DNA of 64,000 bases from contig WNKV01000004.1 of the NCBI GenBank assembly GCA_009720755.1, positions 248,001-312,000 of the forward strand, written 5' to 3'. Of the stretch, positions 16,429 through 25,596 are shown piece after piece; within the stretch, counting starts at the first letter, position 1, and every line of letters starts with the position of its first letter. The notes under the pieces are model-generated. The model searched no databases, was not told the origin of the DNA, and saw only the letters and a list, made by a program, of their open reading frames with translations. This DNA is from Rhodoplanes serenus (lineage in GTDB: Bacteria; Pseudomonadota; Alphaproteobacteria; Rhizobiales; Xanthobacteraceae). The position numbers and the translations under genes are program-made.

Positions 16429-18501
16429 CTACCGGCCCTCGCGCGCCCAGGTGGCGGCCAGGCTGCCGACCAGCAGCAGAAGCCCGAGCAGGCCGGCGAA
16501 CATCGGCAGCACACCGACGCCGCGCACCACGCTCGCCTCGCGCATCTTGAGGCCGATCCAGCTATCGCCTCGATAGGTCTCGGAGGAGCGCACCGGCACG
16601 ATGCGCGGCACGTCGACATCCGCCCCGGCGCGCGCCGCCAGGCGGCGGGCGCTGCCGCCGGTCGCGTCGAGCAGCGGCGCCAGCTCGTCGGTGGTCGACG
16701 TCACCTCGGCGAACTCGCGCGGATTGGGCGGGCCGACATTGACCAGCGCCGTCAGGGTGCCGTCGGTGGCCCGCCACAGGCCGAGCTCGTTCGCTTCGAT
16801 CGACTTGCGCCACACGCCCGGATCGGCGGCATCGAGCTCGACCGTGCGGGTCGCCCCCGACGGCGCCGTCAGGGTGATCGGCGCCACCGTCTCGCCCATG
16901 GTCTGCCGCTGCACCATGAGGTCGCGGCCGCGGGCGAACAGGCGCAGCGCCTCCTCCTCCAGATCGGGCTGCTTCATCAGCCAGTGCGACAGGCGCCGCA
17001 GCAGATCGATGTGCGGCCCGCCGCCCTCGTAGCCGCGCGCCCACAGCCAGATGTGATCGGACAGCAGCAGCGCGACGCGGCCCTCGCCCTCGCGGGCGAG
17101 CACCAGCAGCGGCTTGTCGTCCGGCCCCTTCATCACCGTCATGCCGTCGCCGGCGCGGGCATCGACCAAACGGAACCAGCGGCTCCACGCCGGCGGCTCG
17201 GCCTTGGCGCCCTCCAGCGTGCGGGTCACCGGGTGGCGCTTGCCGAGATCGGTCAGCGCGGCGCGGAACGCCTGCTCGGTGACGCGGCCGCTCGGCTCCG
17301 CCGGCAGGATCGATTCGAGCGGCGTGCGCCACAGGCTGGTGTTGCTGGCGTAATCGGGGCCGGCGGCGACCAGCACCGCGCCGCCGTCGCGCACATAGCG
17401 GGCGATGTTGTCGAAATAGATGATCGGCAGCACGCCCTGGCGGGCATAGCGGTCGAAGATGATGAGCTGGAACTCGTGGATCTTCTGCTGGAACAGCTCG
17501 CGGGTCGGGAAGGCGATCAGCGACAGCTCGTTGATCGGCGTGCCGTCCTGCTTCTCGGGCGGGCGCAGGATGGTGAAGTGCACCAGATCCACGTTGGCGT
17601 CGGATTTGAGCAGGTTGCGCCACGTCCGCTCGCCGGCATGCGGCTCGCCGGAGACCAGCAGCACGCGCAGCTTGTCGCGCACGCCATCGATCGACACGAC
17701 GGCGCGATTGTTGAGCGGCGTCAGCTCGCCGTCGAGCGGCGACGTCTCGATCTCGACGATGTTCTGGCCCGGATGCGGAATCGGCACCTGCACCCGCACG
17801 GCGTCGCCGGTGCGCACGGTGCGGCGCTCGACCGTCTCGCCGTCGCGGCTGATGCGGACCTCGGCGACGCCGCGCGGCGCGCCGGTGTCCTCGACCCGGA
17901 ACGTCACGCTCTGCTGCTGGCCGACGATGCCGAAGCGCGGCGCCGAGGTGAGCACGACGCGGCGGTCGCGCTCGCCCGGGAAGCCGGTGACGAGCGCATG
18001 GACGGGCGCCGCGAAGCCGAGCCCGGAGGTATCCGCCGGCACGTCGTGGACGCGCCCGTCGGTGATCATCACGGCTCCGGCGACGCGCTCGGGCGGCACG
18101 TCGGCGAGCGCCGCCGACAGCGCCGAGAACAGCCGCGTGCCATCGGTTTCGCCGTCGGCGTGGCCGGCCTCGACGGTGCGCAGCTCGAGCCCGGGAATCC
18201 GCTGGAGCCGCTCGGTCAGCGCGGCGCGCGCCGCCTCGGTCTGCGCGGCGCGGTCGCCGAAGCCCTGGCTGGCGCTTTTGTCGACGACGAGGACGGCGAC
18301 CGACGACAGCGGCTCGCGGTCCTCGCGGGTGAGCGACGGATTGGCGAGCGCCAGGACGAGCAGCGCGAGCGCGGCCGCCCGTACCCAGGCGCCGCGCGTG
18401 CGGGCGACGAGCAACAGCGCCGCCACCACGATGGCCGTCACCGCCACCGCCCACAGCACGGCGTCGGGAACCAGGGGCGCGAAGGACAGGCCGAAGGTCA
18501 T
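16429..18501 (-). CDS. Membrane protein with vWA-like and amidotransferase-like regions (MoxR-operon partner)
   Basis: 690 residues. Two N-terminal transmembrane helices (VLWAVAVTAIVVAALLLVA; RAAALALLVLALA) precede a von Willebrand A-like segment starting VAVLVVDKSASQGFGD, with the Asp-x-Ser-x-Ser metal-site pattern. The middle part (VRDKLRVLLVSGEPHAGERTW; YVRDGGAVLVAAGPDYASN) resembles class I glutamine amidotransferase-like periplasmic domains. A C-terminal helix (GVLPMFAGLLGLLLLVGSL) ends the protein. The start MTFGLSF was chosen because longer frames run into the intergenic repeat at 18573-18663. It is the last gene of the MoxR/DUF58/DUF4159 operon, separated by about 217 bases from the DUF4159 gene. 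Function inferred as cell-envelope or complex maturation; unproven. Confidence 0.85.
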   Translation of the reverse strand: MTFGLSFAPLVPDAVLWAVAVTAIVVAALLLVARTRGAWVRAAALALLVLALANPSLTREDREPLSSVAVLVVDKSASQGFGDRAAQTEAARAALTERLQRIPGLELRTVEAGHADGETDGTRLFSALSAALADVPPERVAGAVMITDGRVHDVPADTSGLGFAAPVHALVTGFPGERDRRVVLTSAPRFGIVGQQQSVTFRVEDTGAPRGVAEVRISRDGETVERRTVRTGDAVRVQVPIPHPGQNIVEIETSPLDGELTPLNNRAVVSIDGVRDKLRVLLVSGEPHAGERTWRNLLKSDANVDLVHFTILRPPEKQDGTPINELSLIAFPTRELFQQKIHEFQLIIFDRYARQGVLPIIYFDNIARYVRDGGAVLVAAGPDYASNTSLWRTPLESILPAEPSGRVTEQAFRAALTDLGKRHPVTRTLEGAKAEPPAWSRWFRLVDARAGDGMTVMKGPDDKPLLVLAREGEGRVALLLSDHIWLWARGYEGGGPHIDLLRRLSHWLMKQPDLEEEALRLFARGRDLMVQRQTMGETVAPITLTAPSGATRTVELDAADPGVWRKSIEANELGLWRATDGTLTALVNVGPPNPREFAEVTSTTDELAPLLDATGGSARRLAARAGADVDVPRIVPVRSSETYRGDSWIGLKMREASVVRGVGVLPMFAGLLGLLLLVGSLAATWAREGR

Positions 18502-18572
18502 AGGGCTTCCTGACGGATTATTCGGGCGTTTTGCCGCGGTGCCGGACGAGACGAAACCCGCACTCCCGACCT

Positions 18573-18663
18573 CGTCATGGCCGCGCTCGTCGCGGCCATC
18601 CACGTCGTCCGGCGACTCCGACAACCAAGGCGTGGATGGCCGGGACAAGCCCGGCCATGACGG
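18573..18663. repeat. Palindromic extragenic repeat (REP-type)
   Basis: Two inverted arms, CGTCATGGCC...GGCCATCCACG and GCGTGGATGGCC...GGCCATGACGG, each carry an internal palindrome. The sequence resembles the abundant extragenic palindromes of Hyphomicrobiales that start GTCATGGCCGGGCTTG. It lies inside the operon between the DUF4159 gene and the downstream membrane-protein gene, where it could modulate read-through or mRNA stability. Confidence 0.7.
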
Positions 18664-18718
18664 ACTGTGGACATGCGCCGCACCGACTCTCGGTTGCGCG
18701 ATGGATGAACCCTGCTCA

Positions 18719-21553
18719 CTACTGCCCCAGCCGCTCCAGCAGCGCCGGGACATGCACCTGGTCGGCCTTGTAGTTGCCGGTCAGCGCGTACATGACGATG
18801 TTGGCGCCGGCCCGGAAGGCGTGCTCGCGCTGGCGCGGCTCGCCCGGCACCAGCGGTAGCAGCGCCTGCCCGTCGGGCCGCGTCGCCCAGGCGCCGGCGA
18901 GATCGTTCGAGGTGATCAGGATCGACGACACGCCGTCGCCGGCGCGTGCCGGGCGGCGCTCCTCCGGTCCGTCCGGATCGGCGACCGGCATCGCCTCCAC
19001 CCACAGCCGGCCGGCGGTGAAGCGGCCCGGGAAGTCGCGCAGCAGGAAGAACGTCTTGGTCAGCACATGCTCGCGCGGGATCGGCTCCAGCTCGGGGATG
19101 TCGAGCGAGCCGAGGATGTCGCGCAGCGCCTTCATGCCGGGGCTCGCGGTCTCCGACCCCGGCGTCGCCTCGACGGCGTCGCGGGTGTCGAACAGGATGG
19201 TGCCGCCCTGCTTCATGTAGGCGTCGACGCGGGCGAGCGCCTGGGCCGACGGCTTCGGCGCGTCCGGCACGATCGGCCAGTAGATGATCGGGAAGAAGGC
19301 GAGCTCGTCGCGGCCGATGTCGAGCCCCATCGGCTCGCCGGCTTCCAACGCGGTGCGCTGGCCGAGGAACACCGTGAGGCTCTGGAGCCCCGCCTTGCTG
19401 ATGGCGTCGACCTCGGCGTTGCCGGTGGTCACATAGGCGAGCCGGGTGCCGGCCGTCGCCTTGGCGGCGAAGTCGTCGGCCGCCGGGTCGGCGGCGCGGG
19501 CCGGCTCCGCCGCATGAGCGGGCGGCGGCACCGCCGCGGCGAGCGCCAGCGTGGCGCCGAGGAGCAGCGCGGCGGGCGCCCGCCGCCAGCCGGTCAGCCG
19601 GGCGAGGCCGCCGGCGAGCCAGAACACCACGAGCGCATCGATCAGTGCCAGCGCGACGGCGCCGAGGAACACCGGGCCGCGCAGGTCCTGCGGCTCGGCC
19701 GCCCGGTAAGGCTCGATGCGGGCGCCGAGCGGTGCGAGATCGAGCGGCCTCGGCCGGTCGGCGGCGGTCAGCGTGTTGACCGCGACGAGCCCTTCGGGCG
19801 GACCGTAGAAGCCGGGCGGGTTGTCGGCGGTGGCCCGCCCCGCATAGCCGGCGGCGACCGGCCGGGCGGTCGGCGGCGGCGGCCCGAACACGCCATGGCC
19901 GTCGAGGATGCGGGTCGGCGCCACCGTCTCGCCGCTGCCCTGCGGCGTCGGTCCGCCATCGGGGCCGACGGTCGCGCCCGACAGGCCGACGATGCGGCGG
20001 AGCATCTCGACGAAGGCGCCGGACATCGGCAGGTCGGACCAGCGGGTATCGGCCGTGACGTGGAACAGCACCACCATCCCCTTGCCGCGCTTGGCGGCGG
20101 TGACGAGCGGCGTGCCGTCGGCGAGCGCCGCCCAGGTGTGATCGCCGAGGCTCGAGTCCGGCTCGGCCAGCACCTGGCGCGTCACCGTGACGTCGTCGGG
20201 CACCGGCAGGCCGGCGAACGGGCCGTCATGCGAGAAGCTGGCGAGGCGCTGCGGCTGCTCCCAGCTCAGGCTGCCGCCGAGCACCCGGCCGCCGCGGCGC
20301 AGCCGCACCGGCACGAGATCGTCGTCGGCGGCCGCGAGCCGCGGGCCGGCGAAGCGCACCAGCACGCCGCCGTCGTCGACCCAGCGGGCCAGCCGCTCGC
20401 GGGTCTCGCCGGCGACGTTGCCGACATCGGCCAGCACCATCATGGGCAGGCGCTGGTCGATGAATTGGGCGACCGCCTCGACGGGGGCGCCGCGCTCGGC
20501 GATGCGGGCGTCGGCGAACGGGGCGAGCGCCCGGCCGAGATAGAAGGTCGAGGCGAGCAGCGGCTGCGCCGTCTCGCTGGTCGAGCCGGTGACGACCCCG
20601 ACGGTGCGCCGCCGCCATCGCTTGTCGAGGAGCTGCACGGCGCCGGCCGATGCCTCGCCGGCGATCTCCAGGCGAGCGATGTCGTTGCGGATCTCCACCG
20701 GCAGGTCGAAGCGGGCGTCGGTCTCGCGATCGCTGCCGCCGAACGCGAAGGTCGCGTCGCCGAGCGGCAGGCCGCGCAGGTCGAGCGCCCGCACGGTGCC
20801 GACGCCGGCCCCGTCGGGGTCGGCGCGCAGCACCTTGACCGAGAGACCGCCGGCGGCGTTGTCGGCGGCCGCGAGCGCCAGCGCCGGGCGCACCCCGCCG
20901 GTGACGACGGTCACCGGGCGACCCTGGGTCAGCCGGGCGAGGCCGGAAACGAACTCGCCCCCGCGGCCGAGATCGACGCCGTCGGCGAGCCAGATCACCT
21001 CGGCTTCCGGGGTCGCGGCGAGGAGGCGGCCGATCGCCGGCAGGGCGTCGGCGCGCTCGACCGCATGCGGCTTCGGCCGGATCAGCCGCAGCCGCGCCGC
21101 CGCGGCGTCCGGCGTCTCGACGGAGAGATCGCGGGTCGGCTCCGACAGCGGCACCAGGGCGACGCCACGACTGTCGGCCTGGGCGCGAGCGACCAGCTCG
21201 CCGGCGGCGCGCAGGCGGGTGTCGAAGCTCGCCGCCGCCGACCAGCCGTCGTCGATCAGCACGACGAGTGGCGCCCGCGCCGAGGCGGTCGACACCGGCG
21301 GGTTCCACATCGGCCCGGCCGCCGCGAGGATCACCAGCGCGGCGAGCAGCAGCCGCAGCAGCGTCAGCCACCACGGCGTGCGGGCCGGCGTCTCCTCCTT
21401 GGGGGCGATGTCGGCGAGCAGGCGCGTCGGCGGGAAGGTGACGCGGCGCGGTCGCGGCGGCACCAGCCGCAGCAGCCACCACAGGATCGGCAGAGCGACC
21501 AGGCCGAGCAGCACCAAGGGCTGCGCGAAGGCGAGCGGGAGGCCGGGGATCAT
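18719..21553 (-). CDS. BatA/DUF4159 domain membrane protein
   Basis: 944 residues. The N-terminus has the BatA-type aerotolerance-regulator pattern: two membrane helices around PPRPRRVTFPPTRLLADI and PWWLTLLRLLLAALVILAAA. A vWA-like domain begins APLVVLIDDGWSAAASFD. A central periplasmic part follows, then two helices (FLGAVALALIDALVVFWLA; LLLGATLALAAAVPPPAHA, the latter like an internal signal). The C-terminal DUF4159 domain contains RLAYVTTGNAEVDAISKAGL and GGTILFDTRDAVEA. The ATG overlaps the DUF58 gene stop by 4 bases. It acts in the inner membrane, presumably with MoxR and the DUF58 protein. The family is widespread in alphaproteobacteria; biochemical role not established. Confidence 0.92.
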   Translation of the reverse strand: MIPGLPLAFAQPLVLLGLVALPILWWLLRLVPPRPRRVTFPPTRLLADIAPKEETPARTPWWLTLLRLLLAALVILAAAGPMWNPPVSTASARAPLVVLIDDGWSAAASFDTRLRAAGELVARAQADSRGVALVPLSEPTRDLSVETPDAAAARLRLIRPKPHAVERADALPAIGRLLAATPEAEVIWLADGVDLGRGGEFVSGLARLTQGRPVTVVTGGVRPALALAAADNAAGGLSVKVLRADPDGAGVGTVRALDLRGLPLGDATFAFGGSDRETDARFDLPVEIRNDIARLEIAGEASAGAVQLLDKRWRRRTVGVVTGSTSETAQPLLASTFYLGRALAPFADARIAERGAPVEAVAQFIDQRLPMMVLADVGNVAGETRERLARWVDDGGVLVRFAGPRLAAADDDLVPVRLRRGGRVLGGSLSWEQPQRLASFSHDGPFAGLPVPDDVTVTRQVLAEPDSSLGDHTWAALADGTPLVTAAKRGKGMVVLFHVTADTRWSDLPMSGAFVEMLRRIVGLSGATVGPDGGPTPQGSGETVAPTRILDGHGVFGPPPPTARPVAAGYAGRATADNPPGFYGPPEGLVAVNTLTAADRPRPLDLAPLGARIEPYRAAEPQDLRGPVFLGAVALALIDALVVFWLAGGLARLTGWRRAPAALLLGATLALAAAVPPPAHAAEPARAADPAADDFAAKATAGTRLAYVTTGNAEVDAISKAGLQSLTVFLGQRTALEAGEPMGLDIGRDELAFFPIIYWPIVPDAPKPSAQALARVDAYMKQGGTILFDTRDAVEATPGSETASPGMKALRDILGSLDIPELEPIPREHVLTKTFFLLRDFPGRFTAGRLWVEAMPVADPDGPEERRPARAGDGVSSILITSNDLAGAWATRPDGQALLPLVPGEPRQREHAFRAGANIVMYALTGNYKADQVHVPALLERLGQ

Positions 21554-22599
21554 GCGGGCCTCGCGTCGCCGGCGGCGGCGTTCGGCCCGGCATCGAGCAT
21601 CTCGACATCGCGGATCTCGGCGTCCGCGGCATCGGTTGCGGTGTCGCCGCGCGGCGGTGGCGCAGCGCCGCGGCCGGCCGACATCCGCGCATGGAGCTGA
21701 AGCATCAGCTCGGTCGCCGGGCGGTCGGTGCGGTGAATCACGAAGCTCCAGCCGATGCGGTCGGTCTCGGCGCGGATCTGGCTCCGGTGGAGCGCGATGC
21801 GCGCCGCATAGTCGTCGCGCCACGCCTCGGCGCGGCCGGCCGTGATCGAGCCGAAGCCCTCGGGCTCGACGAACTCGACGCGCCCCGCATACGGAAACGT
21901 CTCCTCGGCCGGATCGACGATCTGCACCACATGGCCGTGGGCACCGGCGGCACTGAGCCGTGCCAGCATCGTGCGAATCTCGGCGATCGGGCTCCATAGG
22001 TCGGACAAAAGGATCACCTCGGAGAGCGGCGACGGCGCGAAGGCGGGCGGCAGGCTGGCGGGTGCCGCGGCGTCGTGCAGGATCGCCTGCACCATGCGGT
22101 CGATGACGTTGCGGTTGGCCGTCACCGTCATCAAGCCGGGGATGCCGACGCGCTCGCCGCCCTGCACCAGCACCTCGCCCAGCGCCAGCCCCATCACCAG
22201 GGCGCGGTCGAGCTTGCTGTCGCGGGCGAGCGCCGAGCGGAACGCCATCGAGGGCGAGCGGTCGGGCCAGATCCACACCGTATGGGCGGCCTCCCATTCA
22301 CGCTCGCGGACATAGAGGTGCTCGTCGCGGGCGGAGCGGCGCCAGTCGACCCGGGCCGAGGACTCGCCGGAGACGAAGCGGCGATACTGCCAGAAATTCT
22401 CGCCCGGTCCGGCGCGGCGGCGGCCGTGCAGGCCATGAATCACCGTCGCGGCGACACGGCGCGCCTCCAGCACCAGGCGCGGCATCAGCGCGGCGAGCGC
22501 CCGACTCGATGCGCCGGCCCGATCCAGAACGGCCCGGTCGGAGGCGGCGCGATCGGCGGCCGACGCGGGGGCCGACACGGCGGAGGGGGGTGCCGCCAT
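21550..22599 (-). CDS. DUF58 domain protein (MoxR partner)
   Basis: 349 residues. The DUF58 signature is clear: FWQYRRFVSGESSARVDWRRSARDEHLYVREREWE at about 69-103 (split here by reading as FWQYRRF, DWRRSA and REREWE), followed by a vWA-like fold with WIWPDRSPSM. No membrane segments. The gene starts 5 bases after the MoxR stop and overlaps the next start by 4 bases, so the three are translationally coupled. DUF58 proteins are thought to be clients or adaptors of the neighbouring MoxR ATPase. The Ala-rich first 35 residues are poorly conserved in the family and the true start could be slightly downstream. Confidence 0.93.
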   Translation of the reverse strand: MAAPPSAVSAPASAADRAASDRAVLDRAGASSRALAALMPRLVLEARRVAATVIHGLHGRRRAGPGENFWQYRRFVSGESSARVDWRRSARDEHLYVREREWEAAHTVWIWPDRSPSMAFRSALARDSKLDRALVMGLALGEVLVQGGERVGIPGLMTVTANRNVIDRMVQAILHDAAAPASLPPAFAPSPLSEVILLSDLWSPIAEIRTMLARLSAAGAHGHVVQIVDPAEETFPYAGRVEFVEPEGFGSITAGRAEAWRDDYAARIALHRSQIRAETDRIGWSFVIHRTDRPATELMLQLHARMSAGRGAAPPPRGDTATDAADAEIRDVEMLDAGPNAAAGDARPA

Positions 22600-22604
22600 C
22601 GGGC

Positions 22605-23621
22605 CTATCCGATCCGGCTCTTGAGCCGGCCGATGATCCCCGGAACCGTCTCGCCGTCGGCCCGCGCCGCGAAGGTCAGTGCCATGCGGTGCTTAAGGAT
22701 CGGTTCGGCGAGCGCCAGCACGTCGTCGACCGACGGCGCGTAGCGGCCTTCGAGCAGGGCGCGGGCGCGCACCGCCAGCATCAGCGCCTGGCTGGCGCGC
22801 GGGCTCGGTCCCCAGGCGATCAGCTTGCCCTCGGGACCTTCGGCGCCCGGACGGGCCGAGCGCACGAGGCGAAGGATCGCCTCCACCACCGTCTCGCCGA
22901 CCGGCAGGCGACGGACCAGGCGCTGCGCCGCCATCAGGTCGTCGGCCGTCATGGCGGGCTTGGCCTTGCTCTCCTCGGCCCCGGTGGTGTCGAACAGGAT
23001 GCGCCGCTCCGCCTCGAGGTCGGGATAGTCGACGTCGATCTCCATCAGGAAGCGGTCGAGCTGCGCCTCCGGCAGCGGATAGGTGCCCTCCTGTTCCAGC
23101 GGATTCTGGGTCGCGAGCACATGGAAGGGCTTCGGCAGGTCGTGGCGGGCGCCGGCGACGGTGACGTGCTGCTCCTGCATGGCCTGGAGCAGCGCCGACT
23201 GGGTGCGCGGGCTCGCCCGGTTGATCTCGTCGGCCATCAGGAGCTGGCCGAACACCGGCCCCGGAATGAAGCGGAAGCTGCGCTTGCCGCCCGGGCTCTC
23301 CTCCAGCACCTCGCTGCCGAGAATGTCGGAGGGCATCAGGTCGGGGGTGAACTGGATGCGCTTGGCGTCGAGGCCGAGCACGGTGCCCATGGTGTCGACC
23401 AGCTTGGTCTTGGCGAGGCCGGGGACACCGACGAGGAGCGCGTGCCCGCCCGCCAGGATCGTCACGATCGCGTGCTCGACCACCCGGTCCTGGCCGAAGA
23501 TGACGGTGCCGACCGCCGCCCGGGCGGCGCGCACATGCCCGGCCGTGGTCTCGGCGGCGCGGACGATCATGTCTTCCAGCTTTTCCAGGCTCTCGCCGCT
23601 CGACGCCATTCGGGACTCCAT
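22605..23621 (-). CDS. MoxR-family AAA+ ATPase
   Basis: 338 residues. Walker A GVPGLAKTKL, Walker B LLMADEINRASPRTQ, sensor 1 ATQNPLEQEGTYPLPEAQ and the arginine-finger region DRFLMEIDVDYP are all present, as in MoxR subfamily ATPases. It acts as a cytoplasmic chaperone-like ATPase for partners encoded by the following DUF58 and vWA-type membrane genes. Two starts fit: ATG at 23621 (MESRMASS) and ATG at 23609 with GGAG seven bases upstream; the longer was kept. It is the first gene of the minus-strand operon, divergent from the DUF1285 operon. Confidence 0.94.
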   Translation of the reverse strand: MESRMASSGESLEKLEDMIVRAAETTAGHVRAARAAVGTVIFGQDRVVEHAIVTILAGGHALLVGVPGLAKTKLVDTMGTVLGLDAKRIQFTPDLMPSDILGSEVLEESPGGKRSFRFIPGPVFGQLLMADEINRASPRTQSALLQAMQEQHVTVAGARHDLPKPFHVLATQNPLEQEGTYPLPEAQLDRFLMEIDVDYPDLEAERRILFDTTGAEESKAKPAMTADDLMAAQRLVRRLPVGETVVEAILRLVRSARPGAEGPEGKLIAWGPSPRASQALMLAVRARALLEGRYAPSVDDVLALAEPILKHRMALTFAARADGETVPGIIGRLKSRIG

Positions 23622-23718
23622 CCGGACCTCGTGGGGGACCGCCGCCCTGCGCGGGGCGGTCGGATCGACATGCATCGACCGCGCCACTGGCCGTTGCGTC
23701 CGGCCGTTTCCTCTCACA

Positions 23719-23733
23719 CCTATGCACCATAGG
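23719..23733. promoter_or_regulatory. Inverted repeat in the MoxR / DUF1285 divergent intergenic region
   Basis: The sequence CCTATGCACCATAGG is a perfect 6-bp inverted repeat around three bases. It sits in the roughly 222-base region between two divergent operons, about 98 bases upstream of the MoxR start and 110 upstream of the DUF1285 start. It could be an operator or overlap a -10 box; no regulator is known. Confidence 0.35.
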
Positions 23734-23843
23734 CTATCGAGATGAGTCGGGGCGGGGCAACGCCCCTTCACGAAATCGCGACCCCGTTGGCGGGGCCGCA
23801 GCAACCATGAGGGCGCGCGTCGCCCGGAGGGTCGGGTCGAACC

Positions 23844-24479
23844 GTGGCGAACGAAGGGCAGACCGGCGCGACCGGCTTCGAGGCGCTGGCGAGCGCGGCG
23901 CGCGACGCCGCCCGCCGCGGGCCGCCCCCCGTGCATCTGTGGAATCCGCCCGACTGCGGCGATATCGACATGCGGATCGCCGCCGACGGCACCTGGTTCT
24001 ACCAGCGCACGCCGATCGGCCGGCCCGCACTGGTCAAGCTGTTCGCCTCGGTGCTCCGCCGCGACGGCGATCGCTACGTGCTGGTGACGCCGGTCGAGAA
24101 GTGCGGCATCACGGTCGACGACGTGCCCTTCCTGGCGGTCGAGATGGTGCGCGAGCCAGCTCCGTCCGCCACCGGCGCCGCCGATGACGATGGGGCCGGT
24201 GCCGCACCGCTGCTGCGCTTCCGCACCAATGTGGACGATTGGGTCACCTGCGACGCCGAGCACGCCTTGCGCTTCGAGCCGGAGCCCGGCACCGGCGGCC
24301 TCAAGCCCTACCTGCATGTCCGCCGCGGCCTGTGGGCCCGGTTGGTGCGGCCGCTCTACTACGATCTGGTCAGTCTCGGGGAGGAGCGCGCGATCGACGG
24401 CCGCCCGATGTTCGGCGTCGCCTCCGGCACCGCCTTCTTCCCGATGGCCCCGGCCGAGGAGCTGAAAGACGATTCATGA
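23844..24479 (+). CDS. DUF1285 domain protein
   Basis: 211 residues. Typical DUF1285 sequence: VHLWNPPDCGDIDMRIAADG, WFYQRTPIGRPALVKLFASV, then YVLVTPVEKCGITVDDVPF and a C-terminal part with LKPYLHVRRGLWARLVRPLY and GEERAIDG. It starts with GTG preceded by GGAGG about 13 bases upstream. The protein is cytoplasmic and of unknown function. In alphaproteobacteria it is usually followed by a Nudix hydrolase and a CCA-adding enzyme, as here, and faces a MoxR operon. Confidence 0.93.
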   Translation: MANEGQTGATGFEALASAARDAARRGPPPVHLWNPPDCGDIDMRIAADGTWFYQRTPIGRPALVKLFASVLRRDGDRYVLVTPVEKCGITVDDVPFLAVEMVREPAPSATGAADDDGAGAAPLLRFRTNVDDWVTCDAEHALRFEPEPGTGGLKPYLHVRRGLWARLVRPLYYDLVSLGEERAIDGRPMFGVASGTAFFPMAPAEELKDDS

Positions 24480-24497
24480 TGCTGATTGGTGTAAGTT

Positions 24498-24622
24498 GCC
24501 CCCCACCCCCGACCCCTCCCCACCATTTACTGACGCACATGGGGGGAGGGGAGTCGAGGCGCTTCGGCTCCCCTCCCCCCGCGCGCGAACTGCGTGGCGG
24601 GGAGGGGTCGGGGGTGGGGGGC
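24498..24622. repeat. Nested palindromic repeat inside the DUF1285-Nudix operon
   Basis: Outer arms at 24498-24521 and 24599-24622 are perfect 24-base inverted repeats (CCCCCAC and CCCCTCCCC motifs on the left). An inner pair at 24541-24553 and 24568-24580 is a perfect 13-base inverted repeat. The spacer includes GTCGAGGCGCTTCGG. Such C-rich palindromes are common between genes in this order. In the mRNA it would form a long stem ending only 8 bases before the Nudix start codon. Confidence 0.85.
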
Positions 24623-24630
24623 TGACCGAA

Positions 24631-25296
24631 ATGACAGCTACCGAGCGCGCCGATCCGCTCGCCCTCGGCCACGCCTTCTTCGACCGCGCCCGGGCGCGGC
24701 TCGACATGGCGGTGCCGGCCGCCCTCACCGACCCGTCGCAGCCGGCGACCCGCGGCGACATCGATCTCGACCCCGAGCTGTGGGCGCAGGCCGGTGTCAT
24801 CCCGGCGCGGCCCGCCGCCGTGCTGATCGGCGTCGTCGACCGGCCGGAGCCCGGCGTCATCCTCACCCAGCGCACCACCAGCCTGCCCAGCCATGCCGGC
24901 CAGATCGCCTTTCCGGGCGGCAAGATCGATCCCATCGACGCCACCCCGCTCGACGCCGCGCTGCGCGAGGCCGAGGAGGAGATCGGGCTCGACCGCGCCC
25001 TCGTCGACCCGATCGGCTATCTCGACCTGTACTGCACCTTCTCGGGGTTCCGCATCCTGCCGGTGGTCTCCCGCGTCGCCCCCGGCTATACGCTGTCCCT
25101 CAACGAGGCCGAGGTGGAGGACGCCTTCGAGGTGCCGCTGGCATTCCTGATGGACAAGCAGAACCATGCCCTGCACAGCCGCGACTGGAAGGGCCTGCGG
25201 CGGCGCTTCTACGTGATGCCCTACCAGGAGCGGTATATCTGGGGCGTCACCGCCGGCATCCTGCGCAACCTGTACGATCGGGTGTATGCGCGATGA
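24631..25296 (+). CDS. Nudix hydrolase, CoA pyrophosphatase type
   Basis: 221 residues. The Nudix box runs from AFPGGKIDPIDATPLDAALR into REAEEEIGL, with the extra residues inside the box that are typical of CoA pyrophosphatases; the preceding LTQRTTSLPSHAGQI matches the NuCoA signature that marks this subfamily. It would hydrolyse CoA or oxidised CoA to 4'-phosphopantetheine and 3',5'-ADP in the cytoplasm. The start at 24631 follows a long palindrome; a GTG/CTG a few codons upstream is less likely. It lies in a DUF1285-Nudix-DUF6111-CCA series. Confidence 0.92.
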   Translation: MTATERADPLALGHAFFDRARARLDMAVPAALTDPSQPATRGDIDLDPELWAQAGVIPARPAAVLIGVVDRPEPGVILTQRTTSLPSHAGQIAFPGGKIDPIDATPLDAALREAEEEIGLDRALVDPIGYLDLYCTFSGFRILPVVSRVAPGYTLSLNEAEVEDAFEVPLAFLMDKQNHALHSRDWKGLRRRFYVMPYQERYIWGVTAGILRNLYDRVYAR

Positions 25297-25332
25297 CGCC
25301 GCCGCCGGGCTCCGTATCAACCGATTGAGATC

Positions 25333-25596
25333 ATGATCCGCCCGATCCTCACCGAACTCGCCCTGTTCCTGACGCCGTTCGTGCTCTACGCCGTGTTTCT
25401 GATGGCGACACGCGCCGGCGTCCTCCACCCCGACTCGTGGCGCTGGTCCACGGTCGCCTGGCTGACGCTCGCGGCCCTCGCCCTGGTGGTGGTCAGCTTC
25501 GTGGTGATGGCCGAGTTCGGGGGCGCGCCGCCGAACTCCGTCTACGTGCCGGCCCACATGGAGAACGGGCGCTTCGTGCCGGGCACCACGCAATGA
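25333..25596 (+). CDS. Small inner-membrane protein, DUF6111 family
   Basis: 87 residues with two transmembrane helices (ELALFLTPFVLYAVFLMA at about 8-25 and STVAWLTLAALALVVVSFVVMA at about 39-60) and a conserved tail SVYVPAHMENGRFVPG. Function unknown. Its stop overlaps the CCA-transferase start by 4 bases (ATGA), so the two are translationally coupled, a conserved arrangement in alphaproteobacteria. Confidence 0.9.
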   Translation: MIRPILTELALFLTPFVLYAVFLMATRAGVLHPDSWRWSTVAWLTLAALALVVVSFVVMAEFGGAPPNSVYVPAHMENGRFVPGTTQ

